64,000 bases of DNA from Cordilura impudica (taxonomy: Eukaryota > Arthropoda > Insecta > Diptera > Scathophagidae). Positions 1 through 8,638 of the stretch are shown here, one piece after another. How positions within the stretch are numbered: position 1 is the first letter of the stretch; the number at the start of each line of letters is the position of its first letter. The notes beneath the pieces were generated by a model. That model searched no databases. It was not told the origin of the DNA and was given only the letters and a program-made list of their open reading frames with translations. The stretch covers positions 298,619,344 to 298,683,343 of the forward strand of contig OY821517.1 of the NCBI GenBank assembly GCA_963682025.1. The letters run 5' to 3'. The position numbers were made by a program, and so were the translations under genes.

Positions 1-132
1 ATTTTAAATTTCAATTTTAATTTTCCAATTGTATATTTAAATTTAATTTAAATTTATAGGGTAAGTTATTTAAAATTCTCAATTATATTTTAATCTAAAT
101 TTTTTCTAAGTTGATTTCATAAATTGTAATAT
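1..132 (-). mobile_element. Distal end of LTR element B (pol terminus and 3' UTR)
   Basis: This is the continuation of element B beyond the insertion of element A. On the minus strand the pol reading frame that stops at 8639 resumes at 132, reads four more codons and ends at a TGA at 117-119. The ATAT at 129-132 equals the ATAT at 8639-8642 and is the target duplication made by element A. The rest is A+T-rich 3' untranslated sequence. The 3' LTR of element B must lie to the left of the window. Confidence 0.75.
129..132. other. Target-site duplication of element A, left copy (ATAT)
   Basis: ATAT directly precedes the left LTR and is repeated directly after the right LTR at 8639-8642. Joining the flanks at this duplication restores one continuous reading frame of element B's pol, which confirms the junction independently. 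Confidence 0.9.
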
Positions 133-605
133 TGTAAAAAGTAAAAGGATATTAAAATGTTTTCAAACTTCTATTTAATTAAAACACACACTTTTTTAAT
201 GTGATTGTTTACTTGTTACAATCCAATGAATAATGATTAATGATTCTCTTTATTATGTTTTTATTTCTTTTTATATTAATAATAATATAAAACCAGAATA
301 AACAAAATATACATACATACATACATGTAGGTTTATTTGTTTTCTCTGTGTTATACTCCGAAAGCATAACACAGCAGAAATCACGAAAACAACCAACAAC
401 AATTTCGTGGTATGGTGCTAATGTTTATAACTCAAAACATTCGCTGTATCGGCAATTGTATAGTTCAATGCACAGCGTATGGGCATTGAACTTTAATGTA
501 GTTCCGTGTCAGCGAATGTTTTGTAATTGCACATATTTTGGACAACTTTATTTAGTAGTGACTAAATAAAGTTATCGTGCACCTTATGAATGCAATTATG
601 CTACA
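133..605 (-). repeat. 3' LTR of element A
   Basis: 473 bp, TGT...ACA, and by eye identical to 8166-8638. It holds several inverted repeats: 9-bp arms around 340-368, a long imperfect stem around 437-515, and perfect 13-bp arms at 544-556 and 561-573 with a 4-base loop. An open frame at 348-569 occurs in both LTRs because the LTRs are copies; it is on the strand opposite to the element's genes and I do not regard it as coding. Confidence 0.95.
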
Positions 606-616
606 CCTCCCTTTTT
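606..616 (-). other. Polypurine tract of element A
   Basis: On the minus strand AAAAAGGGAGG lies directly against the TG of the 3' LTR. This is the expected position and composition of the primer for plus-strand DNA synthesis. Confidence 0.85.
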
Positions 617-950
617 AATTTGAATGATCTTGTCATTCATAAAATTAGTTGTCGTGCTTTCTGGATTTCTGTACTTAAGACATTCAGGAGTTAAACATAT
701 ATAATGATGTGATAATAGAACTAAGTAATTTAATTTAAATCTAGTCTGTAATTATTGACATGTCTGGTTCCTTTTAAAAATTAATATTTTCATTGTTGTG
801 CTTATGAATAATTACATTAGGATTATTAAATTAACATTATTGGGTAAATTTTCAAATTTCTAGGTTATTTGGTTAACATATATTTAAAATAAAATGATTC
901 TAACTACACACAAATGATTAAGTTGTATTATTTATTGTAGTGTATTTTTT

Positions 951-1150
951 TTAGATTATTTAATTAAAGTATTTAAGATTATTCAACTAATATATATCTA
1001 AAATGATTATTTATTGTAATATATTTTAAGATTATTTAGTTAGAGTTTTTAAGATTATTCAACTAATACATATTTAATATGATTATTTATATTTTAAGAT
1101 TATTTAGTTAAAGTTTTTAAGATTATTCAACTAATATATATTTAATATGA
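951..1150. repeat. Three tandem copies of a ~70-bp A+T-rich unit
   Basis: The phrase AAGATTATTCAACTAATA recurs three times (near 975, 1053 and 1118), each copy preceded by GATTATTTAGTTAAAG-type sequence and followed by ATGATTATTTA-type sequence. The copies differ by a few substitutions and indels. It lies in the 3' UTR of element A. Confidence 0.8.
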
Positions 1151-1154
1151 TGGC

Positions 1155-1190
1155 TATGCCACCTCCCTTTTTAATTAGAATGATCTTAGC
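1155..1190 (-). other. Second polypurine-tract-like site in element A
   Basis: On the minus strand AAGATCATTCTAATT then AAAAAGGGAGG then TGGCATAGCC closely copies the sequence at the true PPT/LTR junction around 600-635. The tract itself is an exact 11-base match, and even the bases that follow resemble the start of the LTR. It lies about 550 bp upstream of the functional tract in element orientation. Confidence 0.7.
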
Positions 1191-1678
1191 ATTCTATTTA
1201 ATATTTTACATGTATATGATTAATATACATTATTGTTTTAAAAAAAAATTAAGTTAAAGTTTTTAAATTTTTCATATTAATATTTTTTGTCAAATTAAAA
1301 TTATAGTGATTTAGTAATTAATACATATGGTTTTACTAATTTTAATTAATTATGTTGAGACTTTTATTTAGAAAATAATTTTATATAAGTTGTAATCAAA
1401 TTGAGAAAAAAAAATTAAAATTAAGAAATTTTTAAAATTTACATTATTGTTATTTGGAGATTTAAAATATTTCATATAAATTTTGTTAAATATCATTATT
1501 ATTTCTATATTTTTAAGAATCTTGTATATATAAAAAAATTTTATCGGAATAATTTACCAAATAATACGTGTACATATTATGATTTTATTAATTATTTGGA
1601 GATTTTTGAGAGATTTTCTATTTAGTCAAATTTATTTTGTGAAGAATAACAGATTAAAATTTTTGGGATATTAAGTAT

Positions 1679-4600
1679 TTATTTTTCATGATATGTTTTC
1701 AGTCTGTTTTTGTGTACTATTTGTTTTTTATCTTTCTTTGATCTTATTGCTATATTCCCATTGTCCTCTATACTTTCCACAAGATGAGGACCGGTATACT
1801 TACTGTCTAATTTATGTCCTGTGTCATTTCTAAGCAATACCTTATCTCCTACCTTTATATCTAATTCATTTATACCTTTGTCATAACTATTCTTATTATA
1901 TACCTTATTTCTAATAAGTTTATCCCTAGCTTTCTTACGCGCTACTTCTAATCTATATTTTATTTCCTTACTGTAGTCTTCTATGTTATATATTGGATCT
2001 ATTCTATCTATATTGTTAAGTCTATTGAATCCATATGGGATTCTTCCAAAAACTAACTCAAATGGGCAGTATCCGTGGGCCTCTGAAGGTGTCGTGTTAA
2101 AACAGTACGTAAAGTACTTCAGCCATTCATCCCAATCATCCCTTTCAACTGATATGTAGGAACGTACATATTCATTGAAAGTCCTATGGCTTCTTTCTAC
2201 CGTTCCTAGCGTTTGGTGGTGGTGCGCTGTAGACGTTACCTTATCAATCTTCATATATTTGCATATCTCATTTAAGATACTGTTCTTGTACTCTGTACCC
2301 ATGTCCGTAATGAGCGTCCTCATCGGGCCATAAGCCAATATAAATGAATCAAATATAGCCTTGGATACTGTTTTCGCGCTTTTATCGCGTATTGGCACTG
2401 TTACCAGGTATTTTGTCAGGTCACATATTATGGTGACTGCATATTCAAAACCATCTTCCGTTCTTGGGAGTGGTCCGATTGTATCTACCAAGACCGTATC
2501 GAAAGCATCGATCGGAGTGTCCGTTATAGTCATTGGTATTTTCGTATGTTTAGTGGTTTTGGACTCTTGACATTTCCTACAAGATCTTATGTAATCTGAT
2601 ACCGACTTGATCATTTTCGGCCAGTAGAAATATCGTCTTATTTTCCCAATTGTCCTTGTTATACCTGTATGACCTCCTTGTATTGGGTCATCATGATATT
2701 GTTGTATTATCTTATTTATTTCATTCTTATTATTCAGCTTGGTCACCTTTGGGAGTAGCGCTACTCTTAATTTATCTAAAAATATATTGCCCTTGGCCTT
2801 AAAATCTTGCATTGAGACAAATTCGAAAATTTTCTCATTAGGTGCCATTCGTACTTTATTTATCTTATATTTACCGGTTAGTGATTCTAACCTGGGGAAT
2901 AACTGTCCGAAGTCAATTTTCCCTTTAGTAAATAAATCATTTATTAATATTTTCTCTATTTTCCTTTTGCCATGTTTCAATAAACAATGGTCTGAAGTCA
3001 TCTCGAGCTTATGGTATCGCCTGACGTCAGATGGGTTTATGACTTCAAATATATTGGGCTTATTGTACGTTAAATGCTGATTATTTTCATTTTCATTGTT
3101 ATTTCTATTTAAGTCTAATTTTGCCGTAGCTGATCTCGTTGTTACCTTGAGAACTGCTTTATTCACATTTATATTCTTCAGATCATCTATCGTTATACGT
3201 GATAGTGCATCTGCTACATTATTATCTTTGCCTCTGAGATACTCGACTGTAAAGTCGTATTCCTCTAAATCTAGTCTAATTCTAGTCAGCTTTGAGCTGG
3301 GGTTTTTCATGGAAAATAAGTAAGTTAATGGCCGATGATCTGTTTTTACCAAAAAATGTTTACCGTATATATATGGTCTAAAGTATTGGATTGCCCAATG
3401 AATTGCAGTGAGTTCCTGCTCAATTGTCGATTTATTGCTTTCACCTTTGGTAAAAGATTTCGAAGCATATGATATTGGTAGTTGTCTACCATTATACTCC
3501 TGTGTCAAAACTGCACCGCATGCATGTTTACTTGCATCCGTTGTGATACAAAATTCCTTAGTGAAGTCCGGATACTGTAGTATCCGTGGGCTGAGTAGAG
3601 CGTTTTTCAAATATTCAAAAGATTGTTGGCATTCGGTCGTCCAACAGAATTCTACTCCCTTTTTCGTAAGTCCTGTTATATGACGGGAGTAATCAGCAAA
3701 ATTGCCAATAAACCTTCTGTAATAGTTACAGAAAGCAATGAATCTTCTGGCCTCATCTGCATTCGATGGTACTGGGTAATTTTTAATTGCCGAATATTTT
3801 CCATCATCTGGTAGAATGCCCTCATTGGTGCATTTATGCCCTAGGTAAGTCACCTCGTGCATAAAAAATGTGCATTTTTCCGGATGCAACTTTAGATTGT
3901 GTTTTCGGCAAAGATCAAAAACATCTGTTAAGTTGTTCAACATATGTTTTGCAGAGCAGCCCAACACAACTAAGTCGTCCATGTATAGGAATGCTTGTGA
4001 TGGTCTCAAACCAGTGAATGCTAGAGTCATCATACGTTGAAACGAATTTGGAGCTACCTTTAGTCCGTAAGGGAGACGTTTGAAACGATAAGAGCCATTT
4101 TCAGTTGAAAATGACGTGATGTCTCTTGAATCTTCATGTAGCTCAATTTGATGGAAACCTGACATTAAGTCGAGGCACGAAAAGTACTTTGCTCTACCCA
4201 ATTGATCCAGAATGTCCTCTATTCTTGGAAGTGGGAATTTATCCGCTAATAATTTTTTATTCACTTGTCGGTAGTCTACAACCAATCGCCATCTTTTCTC
4301 ATTTGAGTTCGGGAGTCCTTTCTTCGGTACTATCAATAATGGGCTGTTGTATTCTGAAGTTGATGGTTCTACTATATCATCGTCTATTAACTTTTTAACT
4401 TGTCTATTAACTTCTAATTTCTGTGAATGTGGGATTCTATAATTTTTTATATATGTTGGTGTGTTATCACCTAGCCTTAAATGTTGTTTGTAAAAATTGT
4501 TCGTGGAAATTGTCTCCGTTTCTAAAGCGAATATGTCAGAATAATTTAAGCACAATGTCGTGAGTTCACTTTTGAATTCTTTAGGGAAATTTTTCGATAA

Positions 4601-5353
4601 TTTTTCCAAGATTTTATCTTTCCTATTGTCCATTTTCTGCTCGTTATTCGGATATTTAACATCATATTCGTCCAAATTTTCAGTTCTAATGTCATTAATA
4701 TCTAGTGTTATAATTTCCTTGTTGGTGTTAAGAATTCTAATATACGCGTTATTGCCTTGAACTAATGTATTTGCAATGTATACGCCTGGTTTTATTTCCT
4801 GATTCAATACCAGTAGTTCCTCATGCTGAGTGTTAAATGGTATTTTACGTATTACCTGCGCTCTTGGTGGTAGAATGACGTAGTCATCAGTGTACGTGTG
4901 ATGTATCGGAATCGTTAGGGTTCGAAAATCTCTAGGTCTCATAATAAGACATTCTTTGTCTTCTATAAAGTCAATGTTACAATTGAAATTTTTCAAAAAA
5001 TTTATCCCTATGATTCCGCTGCATGGTATAGGGAAGTCATTGTGTACCACATGAAATTCATAGGTTACCGCAAAATCCTTTCTGCAAATCTCCAGATCTG
5101 TTGAACCTATTGACTTAATTACTCCATTGCCTATACCACTAATTGATGTTATGTTCCGTTTGTTGACGAAATTATCTTCCCCAAGATTTTCCTTTTTTAT
5201 TAGACATATGTCTGCTCCTGTGTCCACAAGTAAAACAAGCATTTGTTTTGTATTATAATTCAAAAATTTTACAAACACACCAAGGTTAAGATTCAATTTA
5301 TATATATTTATGTCCCTTTTTCCCCCAGAGGCTATTCGAAGTTTTCCGAACAC
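1679..5353 (-). CDS. pol: Pol polyprotein of element A (protease, RT, RNase H, integrase)
   Basis: A polyprotein of about 1,225 residues that would mature into the enzymes copying and inserting element A. The aspartic protease active site is DTG at residues 44-46. Reverse transcriptase covers about 300-480, with LDLMSGFHQI near 394 and the catalytic YMDD at 457-460. RNase H follows, with D606 (TTDASK), E647, D672 (TDHRPL) and DALSR near 715. The integrase has an HHCC zinc domain (H887, H895, C925, C928), catalytic D957, D1017 and E1053, and a C-terminal domain with LLRNDTGHKLD. No internal stop or frameshift is visible. The frame overlaps the end of gag in the -1 frame and has no clear ATG (the first listed codon is GTG), so it is probably made as a Gag-Pol fusion by -1 frameshifting. 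Confidence 0.95.
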   Translation of the reverse strand: MFGKLRIASGGKRDINIYKLNLNLGVFVKFLNYNTKQMLVLLVDTGADICLIKKENLGEDNFVNKRNITSISGIGNGVIKSIGSTDLEICRKDFAVTYEFHVVHNDFPIPCSGIIGINFLKNFNCNIDFIEDKECLIMRPRDFRTLTIPIHHTYTDDYVILPPRAQVIRKIPFNTQHEELLVLNQEIKPGVYIANTLVQGNNAYIRILNTNKEIITLDINDIRTENLDEYDVKYPNNEQKMDNRKDKILEKLSKNFPKEFKSELTTLCLNYSDIFALETETISTNNFYKQHLRLGDNTPTYIKNYRIPHSQKLEVNRQVKKLIDDDIVEPSTSEYNSPLLIVPKKGLPNSNEKRWRLVVDYRQVNKKLLADKFPLPRIEDILDQLGRAKYFSCLDLMSGFHQIELHEDSRDITSFSTENGSYRFKRLPYGLKVAPNSFQRMMTLAFTGLRPSQAFLYMDDLVVLGCSAKHMLNNLTDVFDLCRKHNLKLHPEKCTFFMHEVTYLGHKCTNEGILPDDGKYSAIKNYPVPSNADEARRFIAFCNYYRRFIGNFADYSRHITGLTKKGVEFCWTTECQQSFEYLKNALLSPRILQYPDFTKEFCITTDASKHACGAVLTQEYNGRQLPISYASKSFTKGESNKSTIEQELTAIHWAIQYFRPYIYGKHFLVKTDHRPLTYLFSMKNPSSKLTRIRLDLEEYDFTVEYLRGKDNNVADALSRITIDDLKNINVNKAVLKVTTRSATAKLDLNRNNNENENNQHLTYNKPNIFEVINPSDVRRYHKLEMTSDHCLLKHGKRKIEKILINDLFTKGKIDFGQLFPRLESLTGKYKINKVRMAPNEKIFEFVSMQDFKAKGNIFLDKLRVALLPKVTKLNNKNEINKIIQQYHDDPIQGGHTGITRTIGKIRRYFYWPKMIKSVSDYIRSCRKCQESKTTKHTKIPMTITDTPIDAFDTVLVDTIGPLPRTEDGFEYAVTIICDLTKYLVTVPIRDKSAKTVSKAIFDSFILAYGPMRTLITDMGTEYKNSILNEICKYMKIDKVTSTAHHHQTLGTVERSHRTFNEYVRSYISVERDDWDEWLKYFTYCFNTTPSEAHGYCPFELVFGRIPYGFNRLNNIDRIDPIYNIEDYSKEIKYRLEVARKKARDKLIRNKVYNKNSYDKGINELDIKVGDKVLLRNDTGHKLDSKYTGPHLVESIEDNGNIAIRSKKDKKQIVHKNRLKTYHEK

Positions 5354-6621
5354 GTATTGTTCGTACTTTCCATTGGTCGGACTTGTCTGTCGCGACCTCT
5401 ATAGTTGTTCGAAATTTGATAATTACGTTCCCTATTGTCACGTTGGTTTTGATTTCTGTTATTCATGTAGTTATTCCTATTTCTACCTTTGGAATTGTTA
5501 TTTCCTCTATAGGTACCTTGGCGATTTTGGTGCCAATTATTGTCATTAATACGGAAATTTCTATCGTTATTGCCATTATATGATCTGTTCTGTTGTCTGT
5601 AGTACAACACAGTATCTTTACTTCCGGAAGCTTCTGTACAGGTTTCAATAAATTTCTGAACAGCTTGGTTCAATGAAGAGAACTGTCCCGCTTTCATGAT
5701 AAGTTTGACATTATCATTGTTACAGTTTGTTACTATGGCATTTACTGCCGCTTTTGTGGTATATTCACTGGCTGCTGCCGGTGGTACGCCGTCCGAAATG
5801 TAGGCATTATGAATTCTTTTCGCCAAGTCTTCTACTTCGCTGGTGTATGCGTTGGCCGTTTTATTTCTCTGCTGTATGTTCATCAGTTTGGCAATCAGTC
5901 CACCAACAGGTTCGCCTTTTATTGAACCTTGTAATTTTTCTTTAATTTGTTTTATAGTTGTTTCATCTGTTATTAGCTGTCGGGCCGTTCCTTTCAGTTT
6001 TGTCTTAATTAGTGAAACAGCTATTATTTCGTGAGCTCCTTTCAATTGGTCAATCATTATCAGACCATCGATGAAGCTTTGCAAGTTCTTCACGTCTCCA
6101 TCGTAGTCCGAGATGAATTTGGATGCTGTATCCACGAATTGTTCCACTGTTTGGGCCATATCTATTTCTTCCTTTGCTATTATTTTATCAATTACTTCTC
6201 CTATAAAATTTTTAACTTCCGTTTCTGTGTCGCCCTTATCATTTGAATCTTCTTCCTCAATTGTCTCGGGACCTAGTTTGGCACTTATTATGATTGTTTT
6301 GTCAATGTTCAATTTAATTTGTTCCGTGTAATCGTGTGGGATATTTTCTTTTATACCATATTTGGCGTATATCTTCACCAATCTATCTCTAACGTCCCAA
6401 AATATGTCAACTACTATTTTCAGATGTTCTCTCGTATAATCTAGTTTATATTTCGAAACTAGTCTTGATATATTGTTGTAATTTTCTATTAATGTTTTTA
6501 AGTGTTTCTTTACTGTTTCGTCTTTAATATAGGTATTTTTATTTATACATTTATATGACTTCTTGAAGTCCTCATGAAAAAATTGTATGTTGGCTATAAT
6601 TAGTTCCCATTTGTCATTCAT
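5332..6621 (-). CDS. gag: Gag-like structural protein of element A
   Basis: 429 residues, ATG at 6621. The central part, from MAQTVEQF onward (about residue 175), aligns by eye with gag of element B, including shared KLKGTARQLI/KLRGTARNLI and AYISDGVPP motifs. That region should form the capsid of the virus-like particle. The C-terminal 100 residues are rich in Asn, Arg and Gln with no CCHC knuckle, so RNA binding probably relies on the basic tail. The first 170 residues are an N-terminal extension; element B has only a frameshifted trace of it. The stop codon lies inside the pol frame, which overlaps in -1. Confidence 0.85.
   Translation of the reverse strand: MNDKWELIIANIQFFHEDFKKSYKCINKNTYIKDETVKKHLKTLIENYNNISRLVSKYKLDYTREHLKIVVDIFWDVRDRLVKIYAKYGIKENIPHDYTEQIKLNIDKTIIISAKLGPETIEEEDSNDKGDTETEVKNFIGEVIDKIIAKEEIDMAQTVEQFVDTASKFISDYDGDVKNLQSFIDGLIMIDQLKGAHEIIAVSLIKTKLKGTARQLITDETTIKQIKEKLQGSIKGEPVGGLIAKLMNIQQRNKTANAYTSEVEDLAKRIHNAYISDGVPPAAASEYTTKAAVNAIVTNCNNDNVKLIMKAGQFSSLNQAVQKFIETCTEASGSKDTVLYYRQQNRSYNGNNDRNFRINDNNWHQNRQGTYRGNNNSKGRNRNNYMNNRNQNQRDNRERNYQISNNYRGRDRQVRPMESTNNTCSENFE
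5341..5347 (-). promoter_or_regulatory. Candidate gag-pol -1 frameshift site of element A
   Basis: On the minus strand the gag codons read TCG GAA AAC five codons before the gag stop, inside the short gag/pol overlap. GGAAAAC is not a canonical X XXY YYZ heptamer, but its A-site half (AAAAC) is. It aligns with a canonical A AAA AAC at the equivalent place in element B. Confidence 0.4.
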
Positions 6622-6795
6622 AATACTCTATTAATGACACTTTATTTGCAACTTCAGTGTCCATATATTCAGTTAATCCTACTTGACGGTATATTAATAA
6701 TATATATAGTAATGTCAAGTAATTTATCATTTATTATATATTTTTTTTTTTTTTTTTTTTTTTAATTGTTCCTCATTGACTCTGCCCCTTTGTCT

Positions 6796-7002
6796 CTATA
6801 TCTTTCGGGTCTGTATTCCGGGGGGTCTAAAGTCTTCTATCCCGTTTGTAAAGTATCCCTCCTGGGCTAATCTTAGTATTTCCTTATCTACTATGTCCAG
6901 TATTCTTGACTGATTCTCATGTTCCGCTTCGGTCAATGGTTTGAATTCCGAGTAGGGCCTATTCAGTTTGGCGTCGATATATTTTCTGGTCCGTCTAGGC
7001 AT
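6796..7002 (-). CDS. Small leader ORF of element A, unknown function
   Basis: A 68-residue frame starting MPRRTRKYIDAKL and ending GIQTRKI, located between the 5' LTR and gag. It is highly charged, with about a quarter basic residues. Its codons give a balanced protein-like composition in an otherwise poly-T and A+T-rich leader, which is why I list it. I do not recognise it. It could be an accessory protein, an upstream ORF influencing gag translation, or chance; element B has no obvious counterpart in the corresponding region. Confidence 0.35.
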   Translation of the reverse strand: MPRRTRKYIDAKLNRPYSEFKPLTEAEHENQSRILDIVDKEILRLAQEGYFTNGIEDFRPPGIQTRKI

Positions 7003-7302
7003 CCTAATTATTTAAGTATTAAGTATTAAGTATTTATCCTTTTAATAAAAGTTATATTAAATAGAAAGAACCACTTCTTTAGTTGTCAATCTTTGAATGT
7101 TGTTTTCCCATTTTCACAATAAGACAAAAGAAAAACTAAAACTACCTCACAAAAGAATAAAAATTCAATAGAAAACTGATAATTGGAAAAAAAATCTCCT
7201 TTAATTAATAATTTCATATTCAAAATTTATAAACAAAAAAAAATTATTTTGTACACTGTTTTTCTTCAAAAAAAAATATTGTCAAATAAAATATGAATTG
7301 GT

Positions 7303-7464
7303 TGATTGCAGCACTTGTGGCCGCGATCTTCCGTTTAAAAAAAAGTATTACAATATAATAAAACAAAGATTGCAGCGCTTGTGGCCGCGATCTTCCTTTT
7401 TTAAAAAAAATATTTTTTAGAGAAAAATTTAGGTTGATTGCAGCGCTTGTGGCCGCGATCTTCC
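7303..7464. repeat. Three spaced copies of a 29-bp G+C-rich motif in the leader of A
   Basis: Copies at 7303-7332, 7368-7396 and 7434-7464 share GATTGCAGCGCTTGTGGCC followed by GCGATCTTCC; the first copy has one substitution. They are spaced about 65 bp apart and separated by A+T-rich spacers. The regular spacing of a conserved, G+C-rich, protein-binding-sized word resembles the repeated binding sites in the gypsy leader insulator, but the word is not the Su(Hw) site. Confidence 0.8.
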
Positions 7465-8151
7465 TTGTTTACAAATTACTATTTTTTTTTAACATTAAAA
7501 ATAAAATTATAGATACTTATTTATCAGTTGAAAATGATGATTCCATTGGTTGTTGCGGGTGGTTGTGGCTGCTCTTGATTGTGGCTGCTCTTGATGGTTG
7601 ACCGAACTGTCACCGTTGTTGATAAAACTTGTTCTCCTTTTTTTTTGGTTGTTGATGTGGACGATGTTGTTGCGGGTGTATTGGCCACACCCGTTTCGTT
7701 CTTCTCTGACCAAGGAGTTAAATTAAAAGCTGATGTTCATATAGATTGCTGCTTCATTATATTATTGATTGTTGCCTCAATTATAATCAAATCTTTGAAC
7801 AAAATAACGCCTTATCGCACTCTGTTTTTTTTTTTTTTTTTTTAATTATTAAAGGCTACAAAATATTTTGCCGTAAAACTTCATGAATGTTCCTTTTTTG
7901 TTTTTACCGATTTAGTGATATATTTTTTTTTTTTTAAATTTTATTTTGTTTTTACCGATTTAGTGATATATATTTTTTAAATTTTATTTTGTCCTTTGGG
8001 AATTTCAATTTCCAAATAAATGTTTTAAAATTTTTTTTTTCACTGGGTTTTGGATTTGGACTTTGTTTTATATATATAAAAAAAAATTTTGTTTCTTTTT
8101 TTTTTAGTAGGAGCAAAAGGTCCTTTCTCGAGTCCTGTCACGAACTGCTCC

Positions 8152-8165
8152 TGGCAGGATCGCCA
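8152..8165 (-). other. Primer binding site of element A
   Basis: On the minus strand TGGCGATCCTGCCA follows the LTR directly. The first three bases complement the CCA end of a tRNA. Element B carries the identical 14-mer. The best tRNA I can suggest is an arginine tRNA, with imperfect pairing. Ten bases further on, GTGACAGGACTCGA matches the T-arm of an arginine tRNA. Confidence 0.7.
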
Positions 8166-8638
8166 TGTAAAAAGTAAAAGGATATTAAAATGTTTTCAAA
8201 CTTCTATTTAATTAAAACACACACTTTTTTAATGTGATTGTTTACTTGTTACAATCCAATGAATAATGATTAATGATTCTCTTTATTATGTTTTTATTTC
8301 TTTTTATATTAATAATAATATAAAACCAGAATAAACAAAATATACATACATACATACATGTAGGTTTATTTGTTTTCTCTGTGTTATACTCCGAAAGCAT
8401 AACACAGCAGAAATCACGAAAACAACCAACAACAATTTCGTGGTATGGTGCTAATGTTTATAACTCAAAACATTCGCTGTATCGGCAATTGTATAGTTCA
8501 ATGCACAGCGTATGGGCATTGAACTTTAATGTAGTTCCGTGTCAGCGAATGTTTTGTAATTGCACATATTTTGGACAACTTTATTTAGTAGTGACTAAAT
8601 AAAGTTATCGTGCACCTTATGAATGCAATTATGCTACA
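8166..8638 (-). repeat. 5' LTR of element A
   Basis: 473 bp, apparently identical in every base to 133-605. In element orientation it starts TGTAGCATAATTGC and ends CTTTTTACA. It should contain the promoter and polyadenylation signals; I could not place the transcription start with confidence. Confidence 0.95.

Larger units (their letters stand above)
606..1678 (-). other. 3' untranslated region of element A
   Basis: About 1.07 kb between the pol stop and the 3' LTR, extremely A+T rich and without a credible open frame. An env-like gene would be expected here in an errantivirus, and none is present. The region contains three tandem copies of a roughly 70-bp unit and a second polypurine-tract-like site, listed separately. 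Confidence 0.8.
6622..8151 (-). other. 5' leader of element A
   Basis: About 1.5 kb between PBS and gag. It contains long poly-T tracts (6744-6763, 7826-7843), three copies of a G+C-rich 29-bp motif (7303-7464), the 68-codon frame at 6796-7002 and another 68-codon frame at 7507-7713 that looks like low-complexity Asn/Gln-rich sequence. Promoter downstream elements, packaging signals or insulator-type binding sites would be expected here. Confidence 0.6.
133..8638 (-). mobile_element. LTR element A, complete Ty3/gypsy-type retrotransposon
   Basis: An 8,506-bp element read on the minus strand, with two 473-bp LTRs (TGT...ACA), a PBS beside the right LTR, gag, pol and a polypurine tract beside the left LTR. 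It is flanked by the 4-bp duplication ATAT. Gag precedes pol, and pol runs protease, reverse transcriptase, RNase H, integrase, which is the Ty3/gypsy (Metaviridae) order. There is no env-like third frame; the 1.07 kb after pol is non-coding. Identical-looking LTRs and open frames point to a recent insertion. The ATAT target resembles that described for the 17.6/297 group of Drosophila, but I cannot assign the lineage without an alignment. Confidence 0.93.

Noticed and set aside
348..569. 73-codon open frame, repeated exactly at 8381-8602
   Set aside because: It lies inside the LTR on the strand opposite to gag and pol. The duplication reflects the LTR, not selection on a gene.
606..1678. Possible env gene after pol of element A
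   Set aside because: No open frame of useful length on the minus strand, no signal peptide or membrane-like segment; tandem A+T repeats fill the region.
5351..5353. GTG as a true start codon of pol in element A
   Set aside because: The frame overlaps gag in -1 and continues upstream of this codon; related elements make Gag-Pol by frameshifting, so independent initiation is unlikely.
7303..7464. Regularly spaced repeats as a CRISPR array
   Set aside because: Only three copies, spacers are low-complexity A+T, and the context is a eukaryotic retrotransposon leader.
7303..7464. Su(Hw) insulator sites
   Set aside because: The conserved word lacks the TGCATA core of Su(Hw) sites; only the arrangement is similar.
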